A stretch of DNA of 64,000 nucleotides from Chrysemys picta bellii (GCF_011386835.1 NC_088800.1:18190572-18254571), one strand, 5' to 3'. Shown: positions 1-11,898, counted from the stretch's first letter. The notes: generated from the sequence alone by a model not told the origin. A program made the numbers and translations.

Positions 1-572
1 TTGAAATCCCCTGGTGAACTTCCTCTTCCCAGTAATTAAGGGTATCCTAATGGGCACTGTAAGTGCCTTTCTGTGCATGTTGGGATGGACATATAACATC
101 ATGAACTCTTTTTGCCTGACATGAAGTAGTTCTGTAATTGCAAATAGTGGTTTCAGACTTGCCCTGCAGAAGGCAATGGTACAATTGTGGTCCAGAACAA
201 TTTCCTATTAAAATATTTATCAGACAATCAATAACTTATTGTGGACATAAGCAAAATACTAACCATTGCAATCTATGTCATTACAGACATATTTTTCCCT
301 GCAGGAAAAGGAGGGGCAGAGGGAAAGACAATAAAATCAGAGTTAGACAGTTCTGGCAGAGGTGCTCATCAATTATTTTAAAATAAAAGTATCAATATGT
401 GTTGTTTTTCAGCACCTTACAGAAAGGTTCATTAAACCTGGTCCCTGCCCTAGAGTTTTACAGCATAATTTCAGAGAGGATTCAAGGGGGAAATAGAAAA
501 GTGGTAGCAAACCACTAGAGATGGCTAAGGACAGAATTTCAGGGAGGAATATAACAATAATTTGTATAATTT
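1..572. other. no recognised feature
   Basis: AT-rich intergenic DNA. Short open frames are present but none resembles a known protein or repeat family that I recognise. Confidence 0.5.
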
Positions 573-790
573 TACTCCTGGGGGAATTCTGCGTCACTGC
601 ACATGTGCATAATTCATGTCCCGCACAGATTTCTTTGCTTCCCTGCAGAAAAATTACTTCTGATGGGAAAGCAAAGGGAAGCCACAAGAGCAGTCATGCG
701 CCCCTCCCCGGCAGTGCAAGCAGGTCAGTTCTGGTGCCTAAAGCAGCCAGTAGAGACATAAATCACCACTGGGAGGAGGGGACTGGGCAG

Positions 791-859
<69 letters not shown>

Positions 860-1034
860 TCTGTCCCTCTTGCTCACTATTGTGGCACGTTCGGCATGGA
901 AGGGCCGGGCTTTGGGGTGTTTCTGAAGAGGTGGATGTGGGGCAGGCTCTGTCCCCTCAGGCTGAGCAGAATGTAGCAGCCCTGCCTGCATAGTGAATTG
1001 GCCCTATTGTCTTTGTGAATTCCCCCAGGAGTAT
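573..1034. mobile_element. non-autonomous DNA transposon (MITE-like) with terminal inverted repeats
   Basis: The ends are inverted copies of tactcctgggggaattc (left about 573-589, right about 1016-1034). The interior carries a GT and GA microsatellite. The flanking duplication is not clean: gtataatt before the left end and gtataaaa near the right end agree at 6 of 8 positions. This suggests, but does not prove, a hAT-type insertion. Confidence 0.55.
793..857. repeat. (GT)n-(GA)n compound microsatellite
   Basis: An uninterrupted run of GT dinucleotides passes directly into a run of GA dinucleotides. It lies inside the inverted-repeat element around it and explains the VCVC/RERE low-complexity frames. 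Confidence 0.95.
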
Positions 1035-2630
1035 AAAACAAGTATAAAGTTTTAAGGCTCCTTTACATTGCCAGAGTGGTGTAAAGGACAGTATGGCCTT
1101 ATAAATACCTATGGTGCTTTAGTGATTAGAATTGGTCTAAATTTTTGGACTGAAAATAGTTCCTATCAAAATGTGCTCCATGAACTGTTCGCTACTGACC
1201 TTTTTGGAGATGGAAGGTAGCCAATATAAATTGTGAGTTTGATTCCCCAGCCCTCACTTGCTCTTCAGTTGCCTATGATGTAACACTGAGCATATGGCTG
1301 TATATATTTGTTGACTAATAACTAGAAATAAAGGGTCAAACCTAGCTACATTACTATTAGACAGAGGGGGGCTTTGGGATTTTCTCCAATGCTCCCATTC
1401 TCCATCCATTGTATTGTAGTTTAAATAAATTACCAAAATAATTGAAATCAGCGTGATTATATTGCGTTACTTTGGCAGATAAAATCTGCAGAATTTTGCA
1501 GAATTTTAAAATATCGTGTTCAGAATTTTTAATTTTTGGCACAGAATTTCCCCAGGAGCAATAACATGTACTCACTAACTTTCTACAAAATGATCCTATT
1601 TACTGACATGCTTACGCTATATTGGAACTTGGGCTCCCAGGTTAGGTAGTTCCATGTCACACTAGTAGACACCTACTTTGAATGCAGTATCCAAGTTGTA
1701 TGTGATAAAACTTGATCATGGAACGTTTCAGGCACAAAAAATATGTGTGCTTAAAATTACAGTCATGACTTCAGATGCTGCTTTTGATAGGCTTTTATGT
1801 CCATACACTTTTCTCTTAAGGTTGAGCCAAAGCCTAATGAAGTCAATTGGAATCTTTCTTGATGAAAATTTCCAACCAGTTCTGGGGCCAAATTCTCTGC
1901 TGGTGCAAATGGGTGAGGCTCCATTAACTTCAAAGGACTTACGGTCAGGTCAGAGCCTTAGCAAGTGCCCCTTCCCAGCACACTTATGATCCTACCTTGC
2001 TCCTTACACCCTTCACTCTCCTTCCCACTCTTGCTTGTGCACTGGCAGGAGCAAATAAAGTCCCCTTAGTAACAGCATAAGAGAAATAAATACAATATAT
2101 GATATAGCAGCAGAATTATCTCTAAGCAGAATGTTTTGCAAACTTCTCAAGGTGGTGTCAGTGGCCTATGATAGATCTTATATTATTATACAAACTAAGG
2201 AGCCGCTAAACACACAGAGCTTCTTTTCTGTTTATGCTGGGTTTTCCGTGCATCAGTGGAAATATTTGTGTGCTTCATATTTGCTGAATGGTTTGTCTGG
2301 TTTTTACTTATCAGACGTGTCTGCCTTCCTTTTCTTCCTATCCCCACCCACACTCTTAATAATGTGTTGAAAGAGGCCTTGCTTACGGAGACAGGTTTTC
2401 AAAGTTTTTAGAATTGTTTTGAGTTAATTAAGGTCAGTAGAGTTCTTAAATTGGTGGCAATTCCACCTGTTTCAGTAAATATGAAAGCAGATCAGGGCTA
2501 CATTCTTCTCATCAGGTCCAGATAGCTCAAATAAAGGATTATCTTCACTCCACCGCAGAAACATTTATCCACCTGATGCTTCCTATACCTCCTGCACACA
2601 CCTGCACTGGCACCGTGGATCTCCAAAAGG
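1035..2630. other. intergenic DNA, one MITE end fragment
   Basis: Around 1470-1563 lies a fragment (gcagaattttaaaatat through agaatttccccaggagc) resembling the right end of the element at 573-1034. No gene or other feature was recognised in the rest. Confidence 0.4.
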
Positions 2631-2635
2631 GGTGT

Positions 2636-4061
2636 TGTAGTGAGTCGGTGTGGCTCCCCTCCTGCCCGGAAGAGGGAGCCCACGTGCAGGCACCAGAGTG
2701 GGTGGGACCACCACCACCTGTCCCCGCCCCCCGGAAGTCAAGGGGCGGGACAGGAAGTATAAAGGCCGGCCGCCAGAGCTCAGTCGGCGGCCAGCCACCG
2801 CAGGGAGCAGACGTGCGGCCGGGAGCTCCCGGCCAGGAGACTGTCGAAGACCGAGGCCTGGACCCTAGCTGGCCTGAGCTACCCCGGGCCCGCTACGAGG
2901 AGGAGCCGCCGGAGCCCGTTCACGCCCGCCACTGGGAGAATCCCTGGGAACCGCACCCCACTAACCCTGAGGGTGAGACTGGACCCGAACCCCTTCGCCC
3001 CGCTGCTATCCAGAGGAGCCGCCTGAGGACCATTGGCCGGACTTCCCGGCAGAGCTACCGGACTTGCCGCCGAGCCCGGGCAGAGAGGAGCCCATGCAGA
3101 TGGACTGGCCCGATCCCGACGCGACGAACGAGGTAGGCTTTGAGGGGGACCATGGAAGCAGCCCGGGGATAGCCGACCCCGGTCCGGCTGTAACCGAGTG
3201 TGAGCCTATGTCAGTGTGTTGCGGTCTGGATACCCCACTGACCAGCAGCGGCAGCAACCGCTGTTAGGGCCCCGGGCTGGAACGCAGTGGAGTGGGTGGG
3301 CCTGCGTTCCCCCCTGCCACCCTCCGCACGGGTGGCAGGCTTCCCCCTCACCCAACGCTCGGCTACGGAAGCCTAGGCGTGCCTTGCCTGAACTGTTTAT
3401 CCGCTCAGCCCCTGCAAACAAGGGCCTGAGCTAACTGTGTTTGCCCCGCCCTGATCCAGAGCCTGGGCTTTGAACTATTTGCTCGCTCAGCCTCTCCAAA
3501 CAAGGGCCTGAGCCTAACTGTGTTTGCCCCGCCCTGATCCAGGGCCTGGGCTTTGAACTATCTGCCCGCTCAGCCCCTGCAACAAGGGCCTGAGCTAACT
3601 GTGTTTGCCCCGCCCTGATCCAGGGCCTGGGCTTTGAACTATCTGCCCGCTCAGCCCCTGCAACAAGGGCCTGAGCTAACTGTGTTTGCCCCGCCCTGAT
3701 CCAGGGCCTGGGCTCTGAACTGTCTGCTCGTTCAGCCCCTGCAAACAAGGGCCTGAACCTAACTGTGTTTGCCCCACCCTGATCCAGGGCCTGGGCTTTG
3801 AACTATTTGCCCGCTCAGCCCCTGCAAACAAGGGTCTGAGCTAACTGTGTTTGCCCCGCCCTGATCCAGGGCCTGGGCTCCTGAACTGCTTGCTTGCTCA
3901 GCCCCCTGCAGTCAAGGGCCTGAGCTTTAACTGTGGTTGCTCCGACTCTGCACCAAAGAGCCGGAGTTTCGGGACTAACTGACTGCTTGTTCCCACAGTA
4001 GTGAGTCGGTGTGGCTCCCCTCCTGCCCGGAAGGGTCGAGCCCCGGCTAGGACCTACTACA
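2636..4061 (+). mobile_element. LTR-type element bounded by a 5-bp target duplication, with internal 82-bp tandem array
   Basis: The block begins TGTAGT and ends ACTACA, which are perfect inverted ends of TG...CA type. It is flanked on both sides by GGTGT (2631-2635 and 4062-4066), as expected of integrase-mediated LTR insertion. A stretch starting tagtgagtcggtgtgg near 2638 recurs near 4000 followed by the end sequence, so short direct terminal repeats are present. A TATA-like box (gtataaagg, about 2758) lies about 120 bp in. No retroviral protein domain is recognised. It is either a solo LTR with an internal duplication or a small non-autonomous (TRIM-like) element. Orientation follows the TATA box and is tentative. 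Confidence 0.65.
3383..3990. repeat. tandem repeat, about 82-bp unit, about 7 copies
   Basis: The phrase ctaactgtgtttgcc recurs at about 3431, 3514, 3595, 3676, 3759 and 3841, with a diverged copy near 3925, so the spacing is 81-84 bp. Each unit also carries ctgatccagggcctgggct. The array lies inside the LTR-type element around it. Confidence 0.95.
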
Positions 4062-4066
4062 GGTGT

Positions 4067-5550
4067 ATTTTGGTGAAAGATGTTTGTCAAATATTTCAGA
4101 TTCTGCTGTCCTGACACTGGCTGCACAGTAAGGCATTGCAGGCAAAATACATGTGTATATTTAGACTTTCCTCCTTGTGGCAAACTGACATGCACCCTCT
4201 TCCACCTCTGATATGGGATCACTAGACAGGACTGCACAGATGTATAAACAATTGTCATTGCAAATAGGCTAGTCCCAGGGCAAAGAATATACAAATATAA
4301 TGTGGGCCACTTGAGGCAGTTATGATGCTGCATGTATTTGTTTCACACTACCTCAAAGGAAACTGTACTCATTCTCCTCAGACCGACTCACTAAGCGACC
4401 AGTGATAATAGCTACTCTAATCGTCCAGCAAGCATAAACTCAGAAATGTAGAATTAAATCCATTTGGCATCAGCTAGTGCAATTGCAGGCTTCTGGGATA
4501 AGCCTAATGGGCACAGCTTTTGTATTTTTGATCGCCACAGGTGAGAGTCACTCCAAGTCTGCGATAACATCCTGTCCCAGGTCCCCCAGCAGCAGATGCC
4601 CACCTGGAAGGGGATCTGCTGTGGTTTCTGTAAACCTCCCTGCCTGGGTTCTTGGAGACCCAAGAATGTGTGGAGCTGGCTAGTCAGGAGGGAGATGTGA
4701 CTGGAGCATCCAGGGATGTGATAACTCAGTGCTTCCCTTGGTAGCCTCCACAAGCAGGACTCCTACGTAGACCTAATCTGAGATTAAATCCGCTCTCCCC
4801 TAATAGAAATGCTACACAAAGGCAGGTGGTGAGACACTGCCTGCCCTCATTTGGGTGAATGCCCCATAAGGCACAGTGGGCTAGACTGGCACACGGAGGT
4901 GCAATTCCCAGAGTGAATCTGGCCCCTTTGTTGCCAGATTTGCCTGTTACTTTCGGGTACGCTCATTTATTAGGGTTGCTCTTCTTGGGGGGCGGGGGAG
5001 AGAGGTGTTCTGTAATTCTATCAATGTACTGCTTGTGTCACTTGTGTTTTCATATGGAGCTCTACTTATCCCTTCTGCAAGTACCTTCCCAATGGAGCTA
5101 TCCTGCAGGACCTAGGTTCCCCAGGGCTGGTTCCTCCAGCCTCAGAACCAGATGAAGACACACACACTAACAGAGCAAGTCTGAGTGGACTGGGTCAATC
5201 AGCACTTTCAAGCTGACCCCTTATATACCCCTGGGCTCAATAGTCTGGGTCGAGCAGCACTTCCAAACTGCCACCCTCCTATGTCACAGGTTCAGCACAT
5301 TCCTATCCCCACTTTCATGTTATCCACTTGATGAGCAAACCCCACGGTATTGTTGGGCGCTACAGGGATCTTTAGCTTAGGTAACAGAAGCGTTGCTGCA
5401 GAGTAAATGGGGAACTAAAAACACAGAAGAGTAAAGTTCAGAGAGAGAGAGGGAAGCAACCATAAAAGTTATTTGTTGAATAATAGTGATAACTACACAA
5501 GGAGAGCCTAAACCAACATAAGTTACATTATTACGTAATCCCTTTGGGGT
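4067..5550. other. no recognised feature
   Basis: Intergenic sequence. A short tataccc-containing stretch near 5220 and scattered small frames were noted, but nothing could be assigned. Confidence 0.4.
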
Positions 5551-5554
5551 TTAG

Positions 5555-6310
5555 AGAGCATGGCCCCTTTAAATCTTTTTCCTGGGGGGAGGGGGAGCAG
5601 TGAAAGGAGGGAAACTCGGGGGTGTGGCTCTGGACCTCTGGGGGAGAGAAGGGCTGCAGCCCACAGGCCCTCACGCAGTGAAGCAGCAGAGAACCTGCCG
5701 GAAGCCTGGGAAGGACAGGGCGGCCGATCGGCAACACCACAGGACAGGAGCCAGGAGGAGCACTGTGCCAGGGAGGAATCACTGGAGAAGGACAGGCCGG
5801 AGCTGGACCCACTACTGCCCAGAGCTGCATAGGTCTGTGAGTGCTGGGGTTTGTGACTCTGCATTGGGAACAAGGAGGAAGGTTGCTACCTAGTTAAGTG
5901 GGAGGTGGTTGCTCTTTGTGGCTTTGCAGAGAGTGGCAGAAGAGGGCACCAGAGGGGTTTGTTGGGGAAAGTTCACTGGCGCTGAAGATGACCAGGAGCA
6001 CCCAAGACTCACCCCTGGGCTGGAACTTTGCTCAGGACTCCTGAACTCTGTGTGTAGACACATTGTTCGGTGTCTGTCCTTCCAGACTGTGCTACCACTG
6101 GGTCTGTGGGGTCTTGGTTTGGATGCAACCCTGTTCTACTGCTCCCCCTATCTTTCCCCTTGTTGTTTTTCTCCTTTCATCCCTCTGTAAATAAATATCT
6201 CCCTTTCTTATATCCATTGTACTTTTCCTGGAGTGGGTGTGTTCACTCTGGGGGGTTTGGACCAGGTGCCCCTGGGTGGAAGGGATTTTTCCTGCTGCAT
6301 TCCTGCGCAC
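5555..6310 (+). mobile_element. probable LTR remnant
   Basis: GC-rich purine-loaded sequence is followed by a polyadenylation-type site (tctgtaaataaatatctcc, about 6186). The overall style resembles retrotransposon LTRs of reptiles. No terminal TG/CA pair or target duplication was found, so boundaries and class are uncertain. Confidence 0.3.
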
Positions 6311-7610
6311 GCCCTCTCTTGACCAGATCTGCCTGCAGAGCAGACTCCATCTTGGTCATGAGGGCGCTAAAGTTACAATTAAAGGTTACAAAAGACATAT
6401 ATAGAAAACTATACCTGATCAAACAAGTCAGGGTTAGAAAGTTATACCTGAGGTAGAAAAGAAAACAGAGAGAGAGAGAGAGGGATCTCACCACTTCCAT
6501 GAAGCTTGAACTGGTCGGGGTTCCCAGGTGCTGGTGGTAGCTCAGGGTCCTGAGTGCTGGAGACAGGCAGAGCCCCCAGCGCGATCAGTCAGGAGATGAA
6601 ATCCCTGTGGAACTGATGCAGTTTCGATCAGAACACTTACTTGAACATGGGTAGGGGTTTTTGTAGAGAAACAACAATGGTTCAAGGGAGAACACTAGAT
6701 TTGTTTATGGGTAAACTGATGATTCAAGGGTTTTCTTTAGGCTAGAGCTAGACAATAGGGGCTGATCATTCCTAGCTATGGATGGTGTTCCTTCCAGGGA
6801 GCTCACAATGCAATTAGGCTGCTTCAGTATTTTGGTTATCAATTGAGGATTTATTACTAGAATTGGTTTGATAACTGCTGAGCTGAGTGTGTGCAGGCGT
6901 AGGTTCACTAACATCTGGAGCAGAGATCCCCCAGCATGCAGTGCTTCCCTGGTCCCAGATTTTGGTGCGGTTCTTGCCTTGGAATCTCTGTTCTCCATTC
7001 TGTATGCTAATGGAGATGCCTCCCTGTCCCATCTTTGATGCAAATGAGGCTAGGGGAGTGCCTTAATCTTGTCATTCTTGTCAGGAGGGGTCTAGGTGTG
7101 TCTCCCACTGCCCTTCACTGCTCTCTGCAAGTCTTTTCTCTGATTGATTTTGGTTCAAGCAGAGGCTGGGGGTGAGGGGTGTCCTTCCTGAGTCAGACAG
7201 GCTGGATACTGCGCCCTGGCTCCCCAAGAACACAGAGCTGACTGGTATCATGTTGTATGACATGAAGCAGCAGAAGAGGGAAAAAATCATCCATACATTG
7301 TGTGAGAAGGCTCCTGCCTTTTGTGCCATGGTTCATGCATGTCTGGGAAGTGACAGGCATGTCACACACCTGCTTCTTGGCTGTGCCATGTCACAAGACA
7401 GCAGTGACACAGCCCAGCCTAGGAAACATGTTACAGCCAAAGAGCAGGTGTGTGGCCTGCACTCAGTCACATGCATGCAACATGGCACACAATGCTGCAG
7501 ACCTTTTTGCTTTCTCTGGGATCACAGTGAGCATGGCTCTATGAAGGGTCCAGGGTAGGAAGTATAGTCTTTGGCCTGCATTTGGGGGGTGGGGGAGTAT
7601 TTTCTGGTGT
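6311..7610. other. unassigned, probably repeat-derived
   Basis: No gene was recognised. A short GA run occurs near 6470-6482. The rest looks like old interspersed-repeat sequence without diagnostic ends. Confidence 0.3.
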
Positions 7611-7618
7611 CATCCAGC

Positions 7619-7795
7619 CAGGAGCACTGCCAGCTTTTCTGCTGCCCTAGGTGGCGGAAGGTCCTGCCCCGAAATGCTGCCTCCCACAGAGGCGGCAGAA
7701 GGTCCCGCTGCTGAAATACCGCTGCAGTCCCCACCCCCCAAATTGTAGCGCCCTAGGCGACCACCTAGGTTGCCTAATAGGTTGCGCCGGCCCTG
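7619..7795. mobile_element. short hAT-type non-autonomous element (177 bp)
   Basis: The element is flanked by a perfect 8-bp duplication CATCCAGC (7611-7618 and 7796-7803). The right end GCCGGCCCTG is the inverse of the CAGGGCCGGC-type terminus also seen at 52683-52921. The left end is diverged. The 8-bp duplication is the hAT hallmark. Confidence 0.75.
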
Positions 7796-7849
7796 CATCC
7801 AGCAGTTTAATCCCAATTCAGTAGCAGAATATATGTGTAGACATGATAA

Positions 7850-8104
7850 ACACAACTACTTTCAAAAAAGAACTAGATAAATTCATGGAAGATAGCTCCA
7901 TCAATGGCTATTAGCCAGGATTGGTAGGGATGATGTCCCTAGCCTCTGCTCGCCAGAAGCTAGGAATGGGCAACGGGGATGGATCACTTGATGATTACCT
8001 GTTCTGTTCATTCCCTATGGGGCACCTGGTATTGGCCACTGTCAGCAGACCGGATACTGGGCTAGATGGACCTTTCGTCTGACCCAGTATGGCCGTTCTT
8101 ATGT
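7850..8104 (+). mobile_element. CR1-type LINE 3' end fragment
   Basis: The sequence runs from an Asn-like frame remnant (aaaagaactagataaattc) to the characteristic 3' end (ctgacccagtatggccgttc, then ttatg) of a CR1 subfamily abundant in reptiles. An inverted counterpart is at 19949-20100. It is 5'-truncated and has no coding potential. Confidence 0.7.
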
Positions 8105-8124
8105 ACTACTGCACACCTTTCCTA

Positions 8125-8210
8125 AAAAGCTTTACAATAGTGGTTATTATCCCTGTTCTACAGATGGGGAAAAGGAGGCAGCAAGAGACTAAAATGACTT
8201 GGCAGGTGTC
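8125..8210 (-). repeat. MIR/CORE-SINE-like 3' fragment, cut by a LINE insertion
   Basis: The stretch attatccctgttctacagat with the following gacttgg is the complement of the conserved MIR 3' part. The fragment breaks at the target duplication of the adjacent LINE. Confidence 0.5.
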
Positions 8211-10628
8211 CTGTTGGGATCCTGGAAGTGGGCTTCCGCCCACCCACTGCCAAGGACCCTTACCCAGCCTAAGGGGAGGATCCACAAGGTCCGGGATCTC
8301 AATTAATTATGGGACAACTAAAGATATAACAGGGACAGGAGTTAGGTCACAGGGCTAAACGGAGGGAACCAGATGGGGATACCGAGCAGAGAACCCCGGG
8401 ATAGCACCCACTGCTCCTCGAAGGCGTCAAGGGAGCCAGTGGACGCTGCCCAGAGGAACTCCGCCCAGATGCGTGAGCGGACGGAGGATCAGAAATAGGC
8501 CCCACAGTCACTGGAAACCCCATCAGCCAACCTCCTCTCTCTGGTCTTGTAGATGGCCAGTTTGGCCAGTGCTAAGAGGAGGTTGACAAGGAGGTCCCAT
8601 GACTTTGTGGGGCCATGGATAGGAAGGGCGTAGATAAGGAGGTAAGGGGAAAAGTGCAGCCAAAAATGTAACAGGCTATCTAAGAGGAACCAGAATAGGG
8701 CTGCAACCTGGTGCACTCCAGATACATGTGCGCCAGGGTCTCCTTCATGCCGCAGAAGGGGCAGATGTTCAGGACGGGGGTGAATCACGCCAAGAACATG
8801 CCCGGGCTCACGGCTCCATGAAGGAGCCGCCAACTGATATCCCTGGTGGGCTTCGGGATCAGGGTGGAATATAGGCTGGCCCACCAGGGTTCTTTACTCT
8901 CCAGAGGTGGTAGGAGGTCCTGCCACTTCGTGCTGGGGCAGGATGCGAGGGTGAAGACATGAAGGGTGTGAAGCACGAGCGTATACAGATGTTTCCTCAG
9001 CATGGTCCAGAAACGGGCTGGCTGCAATTTGTGCAGCCGGCTCACGGTGAAGGGGTAGGATGGCTGGGTGGGGCCACGGGACAGGAGCCTGATGAGAAGG
9101 TCCGGAGGGCCTGGAGTGTAGGGTGGGCGGGGGGCACCCTCCCACAGGACACGGTCAAGGTATGTCCAAGTAGTGGGCAGTAAAGTGGCCCTCACCTCCT
9201 AAAGTACGCACCGGGGAGTACGAAGTCTGGAGAGCCCCATGCGCTGAGCAAGCGTCAGGGGATCCAGCCAGTCTCCCCGGTCATAGTCCAGGAGGTCTCC
9301 GATTCTGGTGACTTCTGCCAGGACCAGCCTCTGTCACACCGAGGGGGACTCCGCCACCTGCACACGAAGCTGGGGGTTGTGTAGCAGGGGCTCCGCAAGG
9401 AGATCCGCCCCCTTGGCGGCCGCCACAGACCTGATCACCGAAACCAGTTTCCAGGTCAGGAGGAGGTCCTGGTAGAAGACCGGCAGCCCGGAGAGTCTCT
9501 CAGAAGACCCCCTCGGATGGAGATAAAGGAGCTGCCAGTCGTATCGGAGCCCTCAGAAGCGGCGCAGGAAGGCTGCACTCCACGCTGGACTACCTGCACC
9601 TTAAAGGAGCCTTGGCAGGGCCTAGAGGCAGAAGGCATGTACCTGAGTGCGCAGGCACTTCAGGCCCTGTCCTTCCTCCTCCAGGGGCAGGTAAAGGACC
9701 CCTGCAGAGACCCAGTGCAGTCCTGGCCAAAAGAACCCCAGAACCAGCTTCTGGATATCAGCCAGGAATCCCGGGGCTGGGACCAGGGTGTTGAGCTGGT
9801 GCCAGAGCATGGACAGGTCTAGCTGGTTGAGCACCAGTGCCCTCCCTCACAGGGAGAGGCACCGAAGTAGTCCCGTCCACCTCTGCAGCTGCTCAGACAC
9901 CGTGCCCTCCAACCCCAGCCAGTTCTCCAGCAGAGAAGGATGCATGGCAGAAAGATAAATGCCAAGATAGAGCAGTGGACCCGCGCTCCACCGGATGGCT
10001 TGAACCATGGGTGGGAGGGAGCTTGCCTGCCAGCTGTCTTTGACCACCAGGCCAGAGCTGTTGACCCAGGTGGAGGAGGCTGCCAAGGAGATGGCCTGGC
10101 CGGCCTCCACCTGCACCAAGTCACCTGAATCCTGGACCCCAAGGAGTATGTTGTCAGTGTATGCCAACAGGACCAGCCACAACTCCGGCTCATGGAGCAC
10201 CAACCCCCTCAATCTCCGATGGAGGAGACAGAGGAAGGGCTCAATCGCCAGAGCATACAGCTGGCCTGACGACGGACACCCCAACACACCCCGCGCCCAA
10301 AGCTGACCGGTTCGTTCAGGATCCAGTTGAGCCTGACCACACACTCCACGGAGGCGTACAGCACCTGGAGAAAACCCACGAACTGGGCTCTGAAGCCAAA
10401 TGCCCGCAGAGTGCCCAGGAGATACCCATGGTTCACCGTGTTGAATGCCTTCTCCTGATCCAGGGACAGAAGGGCGAATGATAGACCATCCCTACACCTG
10501 AGCTCCAAGAGATCCCGGACCAAGTACAGATTATCAAAGATGGTACAGCCTGGGATGGTGTAGGACTGCTCGGGGTGGACCACGTCCACCAGCACGGATC
10601 CCAGCTGCAGCGAGATGGCCTTCGCTAC
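8211..10628 (-). mobile_element. 5'-truncated non-LTR retrotransposon, probably Tx1 clade (L1 superfamily)
   Basis: The element is flanked by an exact 15-bp duplication gacttggcaggtgtc (8196-8210 and 10629-10643), typical of L1-type target-primed insertion. On the minus strand it encodes reverse transcriptase fragments followed by a C-terminal region. The 5' end of the element is at the right and begins already inside the RT domain, so it is truncated. No poly(A) tail is visible at the left end. The clade is inferred from the RT sequence style. Confidence 0.75.
9847..10628 (-). pseudogene. reverse transcriptase fragments of the Tx1-like LINE
   Basis: The minus-strand frames 10595-10209 and 10344-9847 together cover RT motifs. 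These are a motif A region reading LDQEKAFNTVNH, the substrate-binding part around WILNEPVSFGRGV, and a degenerate catalytic box reading YTDN where the family has YADD or FADD. A frameshift separates the two frames. The catalytic box has lost its second Asp, so the copy is inactive. Further frames (9195-8785 and 8884-8489) continue the ORF2-like C-terminal part with stops. Confidence 0.7.
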
Positions 10629-10799
10629 GACTTGGCAGGTGTCATGCTGTCAGGAGTAACTCACAAGTGTGAGACAGCATGACAGTTGGCGTAGTTGTGA
10701 CAGGATTCACGTGCCACAAGTCAATTGGGCTTAAAGATTATAACCCAATGCTGTCAAAAGTTTGATATTGAAAGTCTTAAGGGTTAACCATTAGTCACA

Positions 10800-11516
10800 A
10801 TGAGTGTCTCACAGTCATATGAAGGTCTTGACACAAAAGACCTTGAAAAATTATGTAAAAATAGGGGGCTATCCCATTAAAAGAAAGCCCAAGATCAGGA
10901 ACGGAGACCTTTGCTCATAGACTTTGACCAAAGAGCAGGGTCTGAGCATCCCCATACCAAAGGCGCCAGAGAGACCTGTGCATCAGAACTAGTTCGGCTG
11001 AGGCTCCTGGAAGCCGAGAAAGAATATGAGCATGAAAAAAGGATGGTGGAATTCTGGAACAAGGAGAAGAAAGAAACTGAGGAAGCTGCGGTGAGAGCAT
11101 ACCAAAGACTCAAAGCCAACACTAAAACTGAGGAGGAAGTCCACCAAAGATGCAATGGAGCAGCTCAGGAGAGAACTCGTGCACTGCAGCTCAGGGTCCT
11201 GAAGCAGCAAAAGGAGCAGCCTCAGACTGTGAGTACATCTCCTCTCAACAGCCAGGAGTGGGAGAAAGCCTGCCCAATTTATCAAGAGATTGACTGCATT
11301 GAGGCGTTCCTGTTCAACTTTGAGAGACTGTGTGGGACCCATAAGATTCCAGAGGATAAATGGATGCCTATCCTCTTAACCTGGTTGATTGGGAAAGCCA
11401 GACAAGTTTTTAATGATATGGAGGTGGATGATGCTATGGTATATAAGAAATGTAAAGAAAATATATTGGAGAGGTTTAAGATCACCCCTGGTCCTACTGA
11501 AGTACAGAAATCTTAA
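10800..11516 (+). pseudogene. gag of the Gmr1-like element (SAP-like start, coiled coil, SCAN-like capsid)
   Basis: One frame runs from an ATG at 10800 to a stop at 11514-11516, broken only by a TAA at 10878-10880. Before that stop lies a short SAP-like helix segment (DLEKLCKNRGLSH). After it come about 100 residues rich in Glu, Lys and Arg that should form a coiled coil. Residues around EAFLFNFERLC and WLIGKARQVFNDM then match the SCAN-like capsid fold. SCAN domains of host zinc-finger genes are known to derive from gag of this retroelement group. It lies about 170 bp past the Tx1-like LINE. It is a remnant and not a host gene. Confidence 0.7.
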
Positions 11517-11898
11517 AATTTTTGACAATGTCACTCATGTGGAATTTGTGCATAAAATGTAAAATTATTTGAAAAAATGGGAAGTAGGGGGCAGGGGCTG
11601 AAAGTAGCTATTTGATTTGGTGGCACAAGAGCAATTATCGTGAACAGTCACTGATGAGGTAAAAGCGGCCATCTGTGACAAAGAACCTTCCACAGCTTTG
11701 GAGGCAGCAGAAATTGCTGATGAATATATTTTGTCAAGGGCTCAGATGGGCACAAACCTCAGTGGAAGGACAATCCCTCCGCTCTCCAGGTTAAAAGAGA
11801 TGAGGAGTCTAGGAATAAACCTAACCCCAACTTTGTTTAAAAACCTCAAAGGAGCCTGAGATTTTAAAACCTCTTACCCGAAAGGAAGGCAGTCAGTC

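Noticed and set aside
521..976. 151-codon frame with VCVC and RERE runs
   Set aside because: It is a translation of the GT/GA microsatellite inside a MITE.
2576..3136. 186-codon + strand frame, Pro/Arg-rich
   Set aside because: It starts before and runs across the left terminus of the LTR-type element, with no recognised domain. It is a GC-rich frame by chance.
3431..3748. 105-codon minus-strand frame with repeating AERADSS...PRPWIRAGQTQL units
   Set aside because: It is only the translation of the 82-bp tandem array. The unit length is not a multiple of three throughout and the frame breaks when spacing changes.
3383..3990. Possible CRISPR-like array
   Set aside because: The units are contiguous 82-bp tandem repeats without unique spacers, in a vertebrate genome.
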